64,000 bases of DNA, from the NCBI GenBank assembly GCA_009746045.1, contig RPFO01000389.1, forward strand, positions 1,790,482 to 1,854,481, written 5' to 3'. Below are positions 1 to 10,100 of the stretch, in pieces. This DNA comes from Mesostigma viride (lineage: Eukaryota > Streptophyta > Mesostigmatophyceae > Mesostigmatales > Mesostigmataceae). The position numbers and the translations under genes were made by a program. Positions within the stretch are counted from its first letter, which is position 1. The number at the start of each line of letters is the position of its first letter. Below the pieces are notes generated by a model that saw only the letters and a list, made by a program, of their open reading frames with translations, ran no database searches and was not told the DNA's origin.

Positions 1-1
1 T

Positions 2-1477
2 GTGGAGCCAGTGGACCTAGTCCCAAGGGATGGCCGGTTGCTTCGTTTCAAATGGACCTTCCAGATGAAGCCGGTTCCCGGCACTGACAGGAAAGTAGAG
101 TTTGCTAGACCTGTGGTGCTAGAATTTTCTGGATCTTCTGACCTGCCCTCCTCAGCCCTGACTGCCCCGGGCTTAAATAAAGACACTTGGCGATTGTTAG
201 TGTGCTTTCATCTCGGGCGCCTCAACAAAGGCTTGCCGCATGGCTCCGTGGTGCTGGATTTTTCTAAGGCCTTCCTTAACGGGGATTCAGATGAGACGGC
301 TAAATTGTGGGAGGGCACCACACCGCTGTATGTTAGGACACCCAAGATGTGGGAACCTATTGTGGGCAAGAAGTTCATGAGGTTGGTGAAGGCTGTGGAT
401 GGGACCGTGGCCGGGCCGCGGGCGTGGCGCAAGAGTTTAGAGCGCCTTCTTCTTAACCGCGCACGCATGATGTACAGCGACCTGGACCCCTCCTTGTTTG
501 TTGGTGTCTGGAAGGGGGAGCTCGTGTTTGTTTTCGTGCATGCCGATGACTGTGACTGCCTGGGGCCACGGGAGTGGATTGTGTGGTTCCATTCGCTCGT
601 GCACTCAGTGTACCCTGTGGGCAAGCTCGTCTTTAGGGAGCCGGGCAAGATCGTGCCCTTCATGGGCATGGACACTATTCTCGATCACGATGAGCAAGGG
701 CAGCGGGTCATGTTGCTGCATCCTAAGGGTAGCTATGTCCCCGACCTGGTCAAGGAGGTCATGGCCCGCACTGGGCCTATCCTTCCCTCTGAGTGTGGTG
801 CGCTGCGTGGCAAACTCAATTGGCTTGCGTGTACCACGAGCCCTGACTTGGCTGTCCTTAGTCGGTTGACAGACGATGTTCTCTGCTTGTTGGCCCGCCC
901 GGTTGTAGCTGAGTATGTGCAGGCCTCACCGGGGTTGGTCCTGCAGGGTGTTGACTGGGACAAGCCCATCGAGCTAGGGGCTTATTGTGACAGTTCTTTG
1001 CATGCGCGGGTGCTCACCAAGATGCGTGGTAGGTGTGCGGCTGTTAGCTATATCTCAAACGCTGAACAATCTGCGCCATCCTCCATCTTTGCGTGGTTCT
1101 CACGTCTCCACCGCCGTGTGTATGTGGGGTCGGACACCGCCGAGGCGCGTGCGTACTGCGAGGCTGCAAGTGAGCTCGCGTATTTCCACGCGCTACTCTG
1201 CTGGATCCTCAAGCTGGGCGGTCTCACCACACGCATCGATCGCGTCATGCGCACCGACAGCCAAGCGCTGGTGGACTTCATTGAGAACCCCTACGCTCGC
1301 ACGAGAGACCTTGACTTCCTCCGGGTGAAGGAATTTTCTGATGCGCTCCATACCGAGCACGTGGCAGGCGACCAGCATTGCTCGGATGCTCTTACCAAGC
1401 TCTATAGCTCCGCCAAGGCATATACTCTTCTTAGGCACCAAATGAACAATATGTCGCTGGGTCAGCCACAGCACTAG
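2..1477 (+). CDS. pol: Copia-like pol, reverse transcriptase plus RNase H (5' cut by window edge)
   Basis: This 491-codon open frame has no break and is the C-terminal part of a Pol polyprotein. Reverse transcriptase runs to about residue 300. It has the first catalytic Asp at residue 86 in VVLDFSKAFLNGD, and the catalytic box HADD at 180-183 where copia elements usually have YVDD. The conserved copia segment before RNase H is seen as LNWLACTTSPDLAVLSRLTD. RNase H follows, with acidic residues in YCDSS, DTAEARAY, RTDSQ and SDALTK. The frame ends at a TAG about 220 bp before the 3' LTR. An intact frame suggests a young copy. It would copy element RNA into DNA and degrade the RNA strand inside virus-like particles. 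Confidence 0.88.
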   Translation: MEPVDLVPRDGRLLRFKWTFQMKPVPGTDRKVEFARPVVLEFSGSSDLPSSALTAPGLNKDTWRLLVCFHLGRLNKGLPHGSVVLDFSKAFLNGDSDETAKLWEGTTPLYVRTPKMWEPIVGKKFMRLVKAVDGTVAGPRAWRKSLERLLLNRARMMYSDLDPSLFVGVWKGELVFVFVHADDCDCLGPREWIVWFHSLVHSVYPVGKLVFREPGKIVPFMGMDTILDHDEQGQRVMLLHPKGSYVPDLVKEVMARTGPILPSECGALRGKLNWLACTTSPDLAVLSRLTDDVLCLLARPVVAEYVQASPGLVLQGVDWDKPIELGAYCDSSLHARVLTKMRGRCAAVSYISNAEQSAPSSIFAWFSRLHRRVYVGSDTAEARAYCEAASELAYFHALLCWILKLGGLTTRIDRVMRTDSQALVDFIENPYARTRDLDFLRVKEFSDALHTEHVAGDQHCSDALTKLYSSAKAYTLLRHQMNNMSLGQPQH

Positions 1478-1677
1478 TTGAGATGTCGTGGAGTGTGAAT
1501 GGCCCCTTGACTCGGGTTTTACCTTGGTAGGTTTTCCCGGTAGCGATGCTCTGGTGTAATTTGTTTGGCTGGGGATTATACCCTCCAAAACCATGTGGGG
1601 CCTAAGGTGCGTTCATGATGGCAAGGCCTGCGCGGCCGTAGTTCTTACAGATTTGAGTACGCAGTCCTATTGCCACA

Positions 1678-1696
1678 TGAAAAAAGAAAGGGCTGG
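1678..1696 (+). other. Polypurine tract of element A
   Basis: An A/G-rich run ending GGGCTGG sits directly before the LTR start AGTTGC. The purine tracts of B, C, E and F sit in the same place and also end in GG. In LTR elements this tract primes plus-strand DNA synthesis. Confidence 0.7.
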
Positions 1697-2207
1697 AGTT
1701 GCAATCTGTTGCTTGCATGACCGAAATGCGTGTATAAACTGGTGCATGCATAATGGAATGTAAATAAACTCTGTTGAAACAATACTCACAATTGCTGCAC
1801 ACAGCTTGTGTGCATGACCATGGTGGCAGTATAGCCAAGTTGATGCATTATAATTAGTGGTCACGCTGACTGTCGAGCACTGACTGTCGGTCAGGCTGTT
1901 GAAGTCGTGCCAAGGATTGATGAGATAAAACACCCCTTCAGCGGGCAGAAAAATACGGCAATATTCCCTGCTAATGGATATTTGTAAATGGTTCTAGAAG
2001 CGTCTAGAAGCATTGTGCAACGCTGGCGTAACGCTAGTTCAGTGTGCCTCTTGGAAATCGCTAATGCACATGAAATGTGATTGGTGCAATGTCGATAAGG
2101 CCTATCGCAATCTTGGGGTTGCACACATGACTTGTAAACATATAAATTGATAATAAACCCAGGCACCTAGTGCCGCATTCTTGCAAACATCATTCTCATT
2201 CTCAACT
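1697..2207 (+). repeat. 3' LTR of element A (511 bp)
   Basis: The boundaries are inferred from the purine tract on the left and the switch to element C LTR sequence on the right. It starts AGTTG and ends CAACT, a perfect 5-bp inverted terminal repeat. An AATAAA-like signal occurs near 2150. The partner LTR is outside the window, so identity cannot be measured. Confidence 0.75.
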
Positions 2208-2615
2208 TCCACTGGCATCAGTGCAGAGCCAGGACGAGCTGGATTTGCCTAGACTCACTAGTTAGTAGCTGTCTCCTGCAACCTAGGAAGTACAGGACCT
2301 GTCACAAGCCTGCAAGGTCTAGTATCCTTGCAGTCCTGTGCCAGCTCCAGTACCCCACCAGTCACAGGCTGCTGCTCCTCCTGGTCTACGTGGACCACAG
2401 TCACGTGATAGACAGGCTAAGCCTGTGCAGGCACGGCCTGCCACGTGTCCTGTCCACTATACCAGAGGACTGCACCTTAGTCAGCCACGGACGGCTAGGA
2501 CTTCGGGACCTCATATCTTTCTTGTCCCTTGTCTGTTTCAGGCGGTCAGCATGGCGTTGGAAAGGTCTTTCCAAACTGTGTCCACTTAGCATATTGGTTG
2601 CCCAAAATGCTAACT
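2208..2615 (-). repeat. 3' LTR of element C, truncated by element A
   Basis: It matches the right-hand C LTR (22108-22757) from its TCCACTGGCATCAG segment to the terminal CTAACT, in the same orientation. About 240 bp of the LTR are missing because A interrupts it. On the minus strand it starts AGTTAGCATTTTGGG. A purine tract (minus-strand GAAGAAAGGGTCGG) abuts it at 2616-2632. Confidence 0.85.
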
Positions 2616-3602
2616 CCGACCCTTTCTTCTTTTGGAGCTGGACCAGCTTGAAACAAGCCTAACTTAGCTTGTGCCCACTCAGCCACAGACCGCTTGGTCC
2701 CTTGAGGTTGATCAGACCTGTTAGGGCCCAGGTTCCTGCCCCCTTTTGGGTAACAACATATATGCCCTTGGACCAGGCTAGGTGTACTGGCCAGTGAATC
2801 AGAGGTCACCCCAGGTTATCCCCTGACCCCTTGGTCAGCTCCCAACCTTTCCTTGGGAACTTGGTGCTAGATTAAAGTCAAGGCACATTACCTAGTCCAA
2901 TGGCCGGGATTAAAGGATGCCAAGAACGTACTATTGTGAGTTCCTGATCTTTCACAGTTATCACAGGCGCCCGTTCTTATGGCGCCCGCCTTGGCCAGCC
3001 TTTCCCTTTTATGCTCAAAGAGACTCAGGTAGCACCCATGCAAATACTGCCTTATTGGAGAGCCCATGTCTTCACTGGGTGTTAAGCCCAGGAATCACTC
3101 ATGCCAGGCTGTGGCTCTGCTGGGGAATTGAACCCCACCCCAATCTCCAGGTTTATAGGTGACCTGGAACTTTTGAACAAGACAAACATCACAACCATGA
3201 GAACAACATGAGAATGACATGATTATGTTTTGTTCAAGCATTATATAACACAGAATGTGGCTCCCTGGCAACCATGTGCCACATGGTAACACAACAACCA
3301 GGTTCTTTATTAGCAACAGGTTTAACACAAGCACTAGAAAACATATATACAGCAACCTGTAAGAACCAGCATTCGGGTTGCCCTTGCATGGCCTAACTGT
3401 TTGAGGCCATAGGCGTCGACTTAAGTCCTGGCGACTCTTCTGAAACCCCGTGGGGAGGGCCAGGCATGATTCTCAGCTGGTAGGAGTGCATTCCTAACCA
3501 ACTCCTGTCCAGGAGGGTGTACCTAACCCTGAAGGACCGGTTGTCAACCAGTAAGCACCAGTCACCACTTGGTACTTTGGTCAAACAACCCACTGGGGAC
3601 AC
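2616..3602 (-). other. 3' untranslated region of element C
   Basis: About 1 kb without a credible gene. It is homologous, reversed, to the 3' UTR of element B (10697-11628); for example the segments around CCTGGCAACCA and GGCGCCCG...GGGCGCC correspond. Small ORFs here are not conserved between the copies and I do not annotate them. Confidence 0.7.
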
Positions 3603-3903
3603 CCAAGCTGAAGCAAGGCCTGGTCTCTATGGCCGCCCGTGTATGTAAGGGGTCCATGAGCCCACGGAGCAGGGGGTACTGCCGCTCCGCCTTCTCCTCC
3701 AGCTTGGTGAGGGCATCTGCAGGGTTGTCCACACCAGGCACATGTTCAATGTGAGCTAGGTACAGTAGGACATCTCCTTGAGCAGCAGATAATCAAGATC
3801 CCTGCTCCTGGCCAGCTGCCTGTGCACAAATTGCACCATGCCCATGCTATCAGTCCTCACCAGTGTGTGCAGCTGCAACCTACAGGAAGCCACTTGACGT
3901 AGC
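3603..3903 (-). pseudogene. pol: C-terminal RNase H fragment of element C pol
   Basis: On the minus strand this matches residues of about 1110-1190 of the B pol, including the RTDSMGMVQF and NPADALTKLEEKAE segments. The fragment ends exactly at the 5-bp GTAGC that flanks element B. The missing upstream part of the gene continues at 12288 on the far side of B. Confidence 0.85.
3899..3903. other. Target-site duplication of element B, left copy (GTAGC)
   Basis: GTAGC at 3899-3903 is repeated at 12283-12287. Joining the flanks with a single copy restores the RNase H reading of element C (compare ACATAGCTGG in the antisense of B pol), which fixes the LTR ends to the base. Confidence 0.93.
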
Positions 3904-4557
3904 AGTTAGCATATTGGGGCACCAATGTGCTAGATGGATGCAGGTTGAGGAGACCTTTCCAACGCCGTGTCAACCGCCTAGAACAGACAAGGGACTAGAA
4001 AGTTATCAAGTCCCGAAGTACTGCCGACCGGTGGGCGAGGGCGGTGCACACTCAGGACATAGTGGACAGGACACGTGGCAGGCCGTGCCTGCACAGGCTT
4101 AGCCTGGACTCTCACGTGACTGGGACACAGTGTGCTGAGGGCTCAACGGTACTGTGGCTAGTAGAAGCCAGTAACCAGCCAGCAGGTCTGCAAGGATGTA
4201 AGTCCTTGCAGGACTGTGGCAGGTCCTGTGCTGTCCTAGACACAGGATAGCCAGAGATTCCTGTATGCTGCCTGCAACGAGGATGCAAGGCAGCGATACG
4301 AGGCTCTGGCAATGTAGCGTTGCCCAGCGTTGCTCATGACCGAGGAACAAGGATGGAACGAGGTTGCATATAGCTCGAGGCTCAACGAGGCAACGAGCGT
4401 CTTCACACACGAACCTTGGTCGTCACGACGAGTGGCGAGCCTATCGAGGGTCGTAGGCCTGGTGTGAGGATAAAGGTTGCTAGCCAGCAGCCTAGGGTCA
4501 TTCCAGCCGGCAAGGACCAGGAGCTCACAAGCTCTGCTGACGAGTTGCTGCGCAAAT
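3904..4557 (+). repeat. 5' LTR of element B (654 bp)
   Basis: It starts AGTTAGCATATTGGGG and ends TGCGCAAAT. It is the same as 11629-12282 except for about four substitutions, such as GGACAT against GGGCAT and TGCGCAAAT against TGTGCAAAT. Its left half matches the C LTR, but its right end has lost the CTAACT terminus found in C. It should hold the promoter and the RNA start. Confidence 0.92.
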
Positions 4558-4574
4558 CGTACTATTGCTTCCAC
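4558..4574 (+). other. Putative primer binding site of element B
   Basis: CGTACTATTGC directly follows the 5' LTR. The same decamer CGTACTATTG follows the 5' LTR of element C on the minus strand (22098-22107). Conservation at this exact place supports a primer binding site, but it does not match the initiator-Met tRNA 3' end (TGGTATCAGAG type), and I cannot name the tRNA. Confidence 0.5.
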
Positions 4575-4580
4575 GCTTTC

Positions 4581-6080
4581 ATGTCTGGTTCATCGTCAAG
4601 CAGCCACGGTGCTGGTGAGGCGAACGAGCAGAGAGACGCGCAAGCGTTTTTCCCCTACCGTAACCAAGCAAACGCTCCTACATTCGTGCAAGCGGCCTAC
4701 GTAGCGAGGCACTTGGCAGAAGAGGGGTGGGTGGCGGTGAGTGGGGGAGGCAGCAGGCCAGCGGCGGCGGACCCGATTATTCAACGGGCTCGCGTCGTGA
4801 TTTCTCCAGGTGAGACGGGGCGAGTGGCGGTGGAAGAGTTGGTGCGCTACGTGACGCGCTAGCTGAAACTGCTAATCGTGTGGAGGTCGCTATCAGGGCG
4901 CCCATATCACTCTAGCCGGTCTCGACCTAGCCAGGGAGGCGCTTAGCCAGATTGTGGCAACAGCGCTCGGCAGCACCCGGCTGTTTAACCACTGGGTGGC
5001 GACAGCGGTGCTAGGAGAGGGGGTACCAGACGCCGACATCATCCGGAACGCGCGTGCTCGGGAGACGGTAAATCCTTGGAGCACGGCAGAGGTATTTGCC
5101 CAAACATTGAGAATCTTGTTGCTGTCCTTTTGCAAGAGTCGAGAGGGTACGCAGACAGGTTCTTTATCACCACACAGCCTTTCGGGGTATACTCAAGGCT
5201 TGATACACCGAGGCCGGAAACCACCAGTGCGTGGGGTCCGGAGGTGGAATTGTCACGGGGGTCGAGAAGACGCCTGAAGACGTCCATTTCGAGTGGACTG
5301 ACAAGCCAGAGGGCTCCGTAAAGCGCTCTGCCCAGCAGATAAACGAGGGCGACGGCACTACCGCGACCTACGAGGAAGGCAGAGAGCTGATCTGCATTCC
5401 CTCGTGAGGTGACTCACGAGTACGACCGTTACGGCCGAGGCGAGCAGAACGAGCTGGTCGGCGGCGGTAAGCGGTGGGTGCGCGACCTTGCTTGGCATCG
5501 CAACCCAGGTGAGACAACATCCAGTCGAACGCAAGGAGACGGGCGACCTGTGACCTGCGTTCTGGGAGAGTTTAACCCAAGCCTCCAGATAGTCGCAGCG
5601 GCAGCAGCAGCCACACCGGTTGCTGAGGGTGTTGAGGAGCGTCCAGACCGTGAGGAGGGGCAGGCGAGTGCAAGCCAGGAGGCGGCCTCGTCTGGAGTAA
5701 GTGCGTGAGCCTGAGGGGTTCCAGCAGCCATATCTGCGTGTGTTTTCTGTGGTATTCTATAATGCTTCGTAACACGCGCGGGGCGGCAGCGGGAGCGGGG
5801 CAGCGGGGGATGGCGGGGGTGAGGCAAGGGCAGACACGGGAGGCCCCGCCAACGTCGTGCCAGAGGGACAGGCGATCCCAACGGCAGAGGGCGTCAATGG
5901 CAGGAGGGCTTCCAACCGGAAGAGGAAAGAGGTGGCACAAGGGGAGGAGCGTGCAGGGTGGCCAACCGACGGCGTGGTGCTGACGGGGGAGGGCCAGAAT
6001 GATGCTGAACGTCAAGCACCTGGTAAGAGACCATGTGTGCCTGCGTCTGGTGTTCCTGCAGCTATGTTCCTGCGCCATTA
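4581..6080 (+). pseudogene. Broken N-terminal gag or captured coding region of element B
   Basis: An ATG 24 bp after the 5' LTR opens a 94-codon frame (4581-4862) with NAPTFVQAAYVARHLAEEGW. A similar segment, FVQAAYLARGLAKKGW, lies at the Gag start of element C. After the stop, protein-like sequence continues in other frames to about 6080: a helical stretch at about 4905-5080, then RGYADRFFITTQPFGVYSRL (5137-5196), TPEDVHFEWTDKPEGSV (about 5270-5320) and HEYDRYGRGEQNELVGGGKR (5415-5474), with single-base shifts between them. Donor-like GTGAGA and GTAAGA sites also occur, so introns are possible. I do not recognise the product. It may be a long N-terminal Gag domain damaged by indels, or a host gene fragment picked up by the element. 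Confidence 0.5.
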
Positions 6081-6084
6081 GCAC

Positions 6085-7102
6085 CTGTAGGAGCTGCTGT
6101 CATTGGCAGTGACCCTCGTGCTTTGCCTGGGACTAGACCTCATATGAGTGCTGTGGCTGTGATGAATGGCCAGAAGCCTCTCAAGCCTCCTGTGGGACAG
6201 GAAGAGCTAGACAAGTGGTTGGAGGATATGGAGCTAGTTTCATGCTCTGTAGATCCCACTGTCAACCTTGTGCAGGTATTCCACACATCCACGACTAATA
6301 GGGATTCAGTGAGCGTGTGAGGGACAAGGCTAGGCAGCTGTCAAGGACAAGCTGACTTGGTCTCAGTTCCTAGAGGGCCTACGTCAGGAGTTCTGATAAG
6401 GTACTCAACCTCACTAATCACTATAAGCTCAGCTATGATACCTTTGAGATCAAGGGCACAATAGCTGAGGAGCTGCAGCGGCTCACACGCATCAGGGAGA
6501 AGGGGGCCAAGCATGGCTTCAATCTGACTGACAGAGCAGTGGCAGATTACTTCCTGGATCGCATGGGGCTGAGTGTGGATGGGAGAAATGCAGCTAGGAT
6601 GTTTGCTGATCAGACAGATGGGACGTGGCCAGCCTTGCAAAAGGTTATTTTCAATATCCGTCCATCTGACAATGCTGCTTGCAAGGCAATCCAGGTGACT
6701 GGTGCCCCTTCAGCCTCCGCTCATCAGGTCCATGGTGACGCCCCTGGGCAGGGTGCTCAGGGAGAAACCAGACCTAGTAGGCGTCAGAGGGCTAACAGGC
6801 GCAGGCAGAATGGTAACCAGGGTGGCAAGGGCCAGCAGCAGGGATCCAAAGGCAAGGGTCAGCAGCAGGCTGGTGGTCACCAGGGTGGTCAGCAGAACAA
6901 GGGTGGCCAAGGGCAAGGCAAGAGCCAGGGCCAGGGCACCCAGGCCAGTCAGAGCAGCCAGAACCAGGGTGGCCTGAAGAAGGCTGCTGCTGGGAAGGAT
7001 GACAAGTGCTTTGGATGTGGCAGGACGGGTCATTGGCGACGTGACTGCCCAGACCAGGCCAAGTCTGCTGGAGCAGGCTCTGGCCAGGTGGGTAAGCCAT
7101 GA
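6085..7102 (+). pseudogene. gag: Gag C-terminal part of element B with zinc knuckle
   Basis: From about 6130 the frame resembles copia Gag: an N-terminal GQEELDKWLEDMELVS segment, broken by stops and a shift near 6320-6420, then an open frame to 7102. The last 187 codons (from 6539) hold a helical capsid-like part, a basic stretch rich in Gln, Gly and Lys, and one zinc knuckle CFGCGRTGHWRRDC (CX2CX4HX4C) that would bind element RNA. The stop is 6 bp before the pol ATG, and pol lies in a different frame. The breaks make a full-length Gag from this copy unlikely unless assembly errors explain them. Confidence 0.75.
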
Positions 7103-7108
7103 CTTGAG

Positions 7109-10100
7109 ATGTTGTCCCCTGTAAATAGTCAATCACCCCTAGTGGGACGAACAGTTGTACATAGTAATGGGGGTGTCCCTCTTGTGCAGCAGCAAGGGGT
7201 TGGGAATGATGAGGTGCTTCCACTCAATGATTGCAATAACGCTGCTGCAGCAGTGGAATTCCCTGTGCCTGTGGCAGGTGCAGGGTCTCCAGTTGTTGGG
7301 GTTGACTCTGGGAGTCAAGCCGCCAGACTGGAAGGACCTGCAGCTTCTGTGGGAACCGGGGCTGGCTCTGGGAGCCGAGCTACCTTGGAGGAGGTCCCTG
7401 GAGCAAGAGAACAGCAGGTGGGTCGTGCTATCCCAAGCACACAGTCTTTGTCACGTTCCTCTCTGTGCAGCCAGGCTGACAGGGGGTTGAGCTATGCTCA
7501 GGCTGGAAACACTCTACACCATATCTTTGGCCACTCTAAGCAGGCAGAGATGTTTGCTTGGAAGATTGGCAAGGAGCCTTTGCTAGAGGCCTGCAGTGCA
7601 GCTGCTCAGAATTGTGTCTGTCAGGAGAATGCTGTTCGCCTCCCACAGTCCCATGCCAGAGAACCTGCTAGAGAGCGGGGGGATATCCAGGTGGACATCC
7701 AACACATCAGGGGCATGTATCTGTTGGTGGGGGTGGATAGGTTTAGCAGATATAGGTTGCTGACCATTCTTCCTGGAATGCAGGAGCATCAGCTGTTGAT
7801 GGGTCTCCAGTCTTTGTTGCCAGGCTTTGGGGTGTACACCAAGGTGCAAGCTGACTTGCAGTTTGACTGCTTGATCAAGCTGGCTGACCAGCTTCCTTGT
7901 AAGTTGGTAGTGGTCCCTAGGGAATCCCATGGGCAGCAGGGAGCTGTAGAGAGATCTATACGTGAAGTAAAAACAGTGGTGCTAGCAGCTAGGAGTGTGC
8001 CTGTTGTGGCATCAGCTCTAGAGAAAGCAGCTTGGTGTAAGGGGATTGAGGAGCAGCTTAACCACAGGGTAACCTATTACTATGATGGTGTGGCAGTCTC
8101 TCCCCTGGCATTGCAGTTTGGTATGCTATCACAGGACGTGGTGGCAGCCTGCCTGAAGAAGGCAGACAGGGTGTTTTCCAGATTGAGGCGTAAGGACAAG
8201 GGTTGGAAAATGCTGAGGCCCCAGGTGGGACTGAGGGTCAGGATGTGGAAGGAACCGTCATTACCAGGCAAGCGTGGCAAGTGGCAAGATGGGCAGGTAA
8301 CCCATGTTGAGGAAGCTAACCATTCTTGTCTGGTGGCTTTGGAGAGTAATCCCAAGCACGTGTACAGGCTATCCTGGGCTCACGTCAAGGAGAGAAGGCC
8401 AACTGCAATCTGGCCTGAAGACGGCCCTGATCCTCCCTTGGAGGGAGATGAGCAGGATGAGAGCCAGGCAGCAGATGCTAACCCACCATGCTTGGATTAT
8501 GGTCTGTCCTGGATGGATGAGGGTGAGCAGGAGTCTGCTGAGACGTCTGTCACAAGGCCAGAGGTGGCCAGGGCTGCACCACAGTCCAGGGGGCTGCTTA
8601 TGGCGGACATCATTCGAGCTCTGCAGAACAGCAAGCGTGATCCCAAGGTATCTAAGCTCACGGGATGGGGGTCATGTGGGGCACCAGCACTAGAAGTGGA
8701 TACCAACTCACAGGTGTCCATTCTAAGGGTAGAGGATGCTGCAGGCTTGCAGTGGTCATCCCCTAGCTGCCTAGCTGTGTCTGATTTCTCTGGGAATGTG
8801 TCCATGAAGATCTTGGGAGAAGTGAGTGTGCCTATCCTGGGGGTGCCCACCACGTTCAGTGTGGTTGAAGGGTATCAGGGGCCTGCCATTCTAGGTCAGA
8901 ACTTCTTGTGCTTACCAGGGGTGAGGATATCCTCTGAGGAGCTAGCATTAGAAGGGCAGGGCCGCCTTCCCTTGCAGAGATATCGCTACTCCCAGGGTCT
9001 TAGTGTGGCTGTAAGGGCTGTGAGGGGTCTAGAGGCAGAGGGTCCTGATACAAAGGAGCCCATTGCTGGGGACCTGCTGATCCTCCCTACTACGTTTGAC
9101 CCACGTGAGTTGGGTGTGCAGAGGTACCAGATCCCAGGAACGAGTCCTGTACCTTGGCGCAAGCTAGTGGAGATGATGCAAAGCCCCAAGATGGCTAAGG
9201 CATGGACTCTTGGCTTTGTTGCTTCTGGGCATGAGTGGATAGTTGCCAACTGTGCAGAGCCTGTGGATGTCCTCCCTGAGGATCACCAGCTGCTCAGATT
9301 GATGTTTGTCCTCAAGCTCAAGGAGGTAGATGGCGTGCAGGTGCCACATGTTAGACCAGTTGTGACTGAGTACCATGGCACTGGACAGTTAGCAGATGAG
9401 GAGCTTTACACACCAGGGATGCTGCATGATACATGGAGGATTTTGTTGTGCATTTATTTGTCTTTTCTGCAGAAGGGGATACCCTATAGCTCTGTGTTGG
9501 TAGATTTCAAGAGGGCTTTTCTTAAGGGTGATCAGCAGGAAGCACAGGATACTTGGCGCACAATACCCCCTTTCTTTGTTAAGGTGCCTGCAGTGTGGAG
9601 GGCAGAGCTGAAGACGAGGTATTTGAGGATTCTCAAAGGCGTGGAAGGCCTTAGATCGAGTCCCATCATCTGGAGGAAGAGCTTGGAGAAGTACCTCAGG
9701 TCTGTCTGTGGTCTCTCAGTCTCTCCAGTTGATCCTTGTCTGTTTCAGGGTAGCTATGAGGGGCTGCCAGCGTTTGCCTCCCTGCATGGTGATGATCTGC
9801 ATCTCCTGGGCCATCCCACTTGGCAAGAGTTGACTCTGGCCAGGATCCAGAAACGGTTTGAACTGGGTAAGATCCAGTACATGGTTGAGAATGAGCCCAT
9901 GGTGTTTTGTGGAATGCAGGCGACCTTGGTCCATCAGCAGGGTACATGGTCCATCCAGCTGGAGGGTGGTAAGGATTATCCTCAGCAGATCATAGATGCC
10001 TTGCAGGAGCCCATCACCCAGGCCAGATGTGCAACAATACGAGGTATGTTGGCATGGCTGGCCAGCATTTGTGCTCCTGACCTGTTGGTACTGAGTCGGT

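Larger units (their letters stand above)
1..2207 (+). mobile_element. Element A: 3' part of a copia-like LTR retrotransposon
   Basis: The window opens inside the pol gene of this element. It continues through a short 3' untranslated stretch, a purine tract at 1678-1696 and the 3' LTR (1697-2207). The next bases are part of the minus-strand LTR of element C, so A inserted into that LTR. The duplicated target is probably TCCAC (2208-2212), but the other copy would lie left of the window. The 5' LTR, gag and integrase are outside the window. The family differs from B, C, E and F in protein and LTR sequence but shares their terminal signatures. Confidence 0.85.

Noticed and set aside
7304..7312. 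DSG near the start of element B pol (VVGVDSGSQAAR) as a standard copia protease site
   Set aside because: No flap or ILG motif follows within the short region before integrase, and the homologous part of element C lacks it. The later DTN domain matches retropepsin layout far better.
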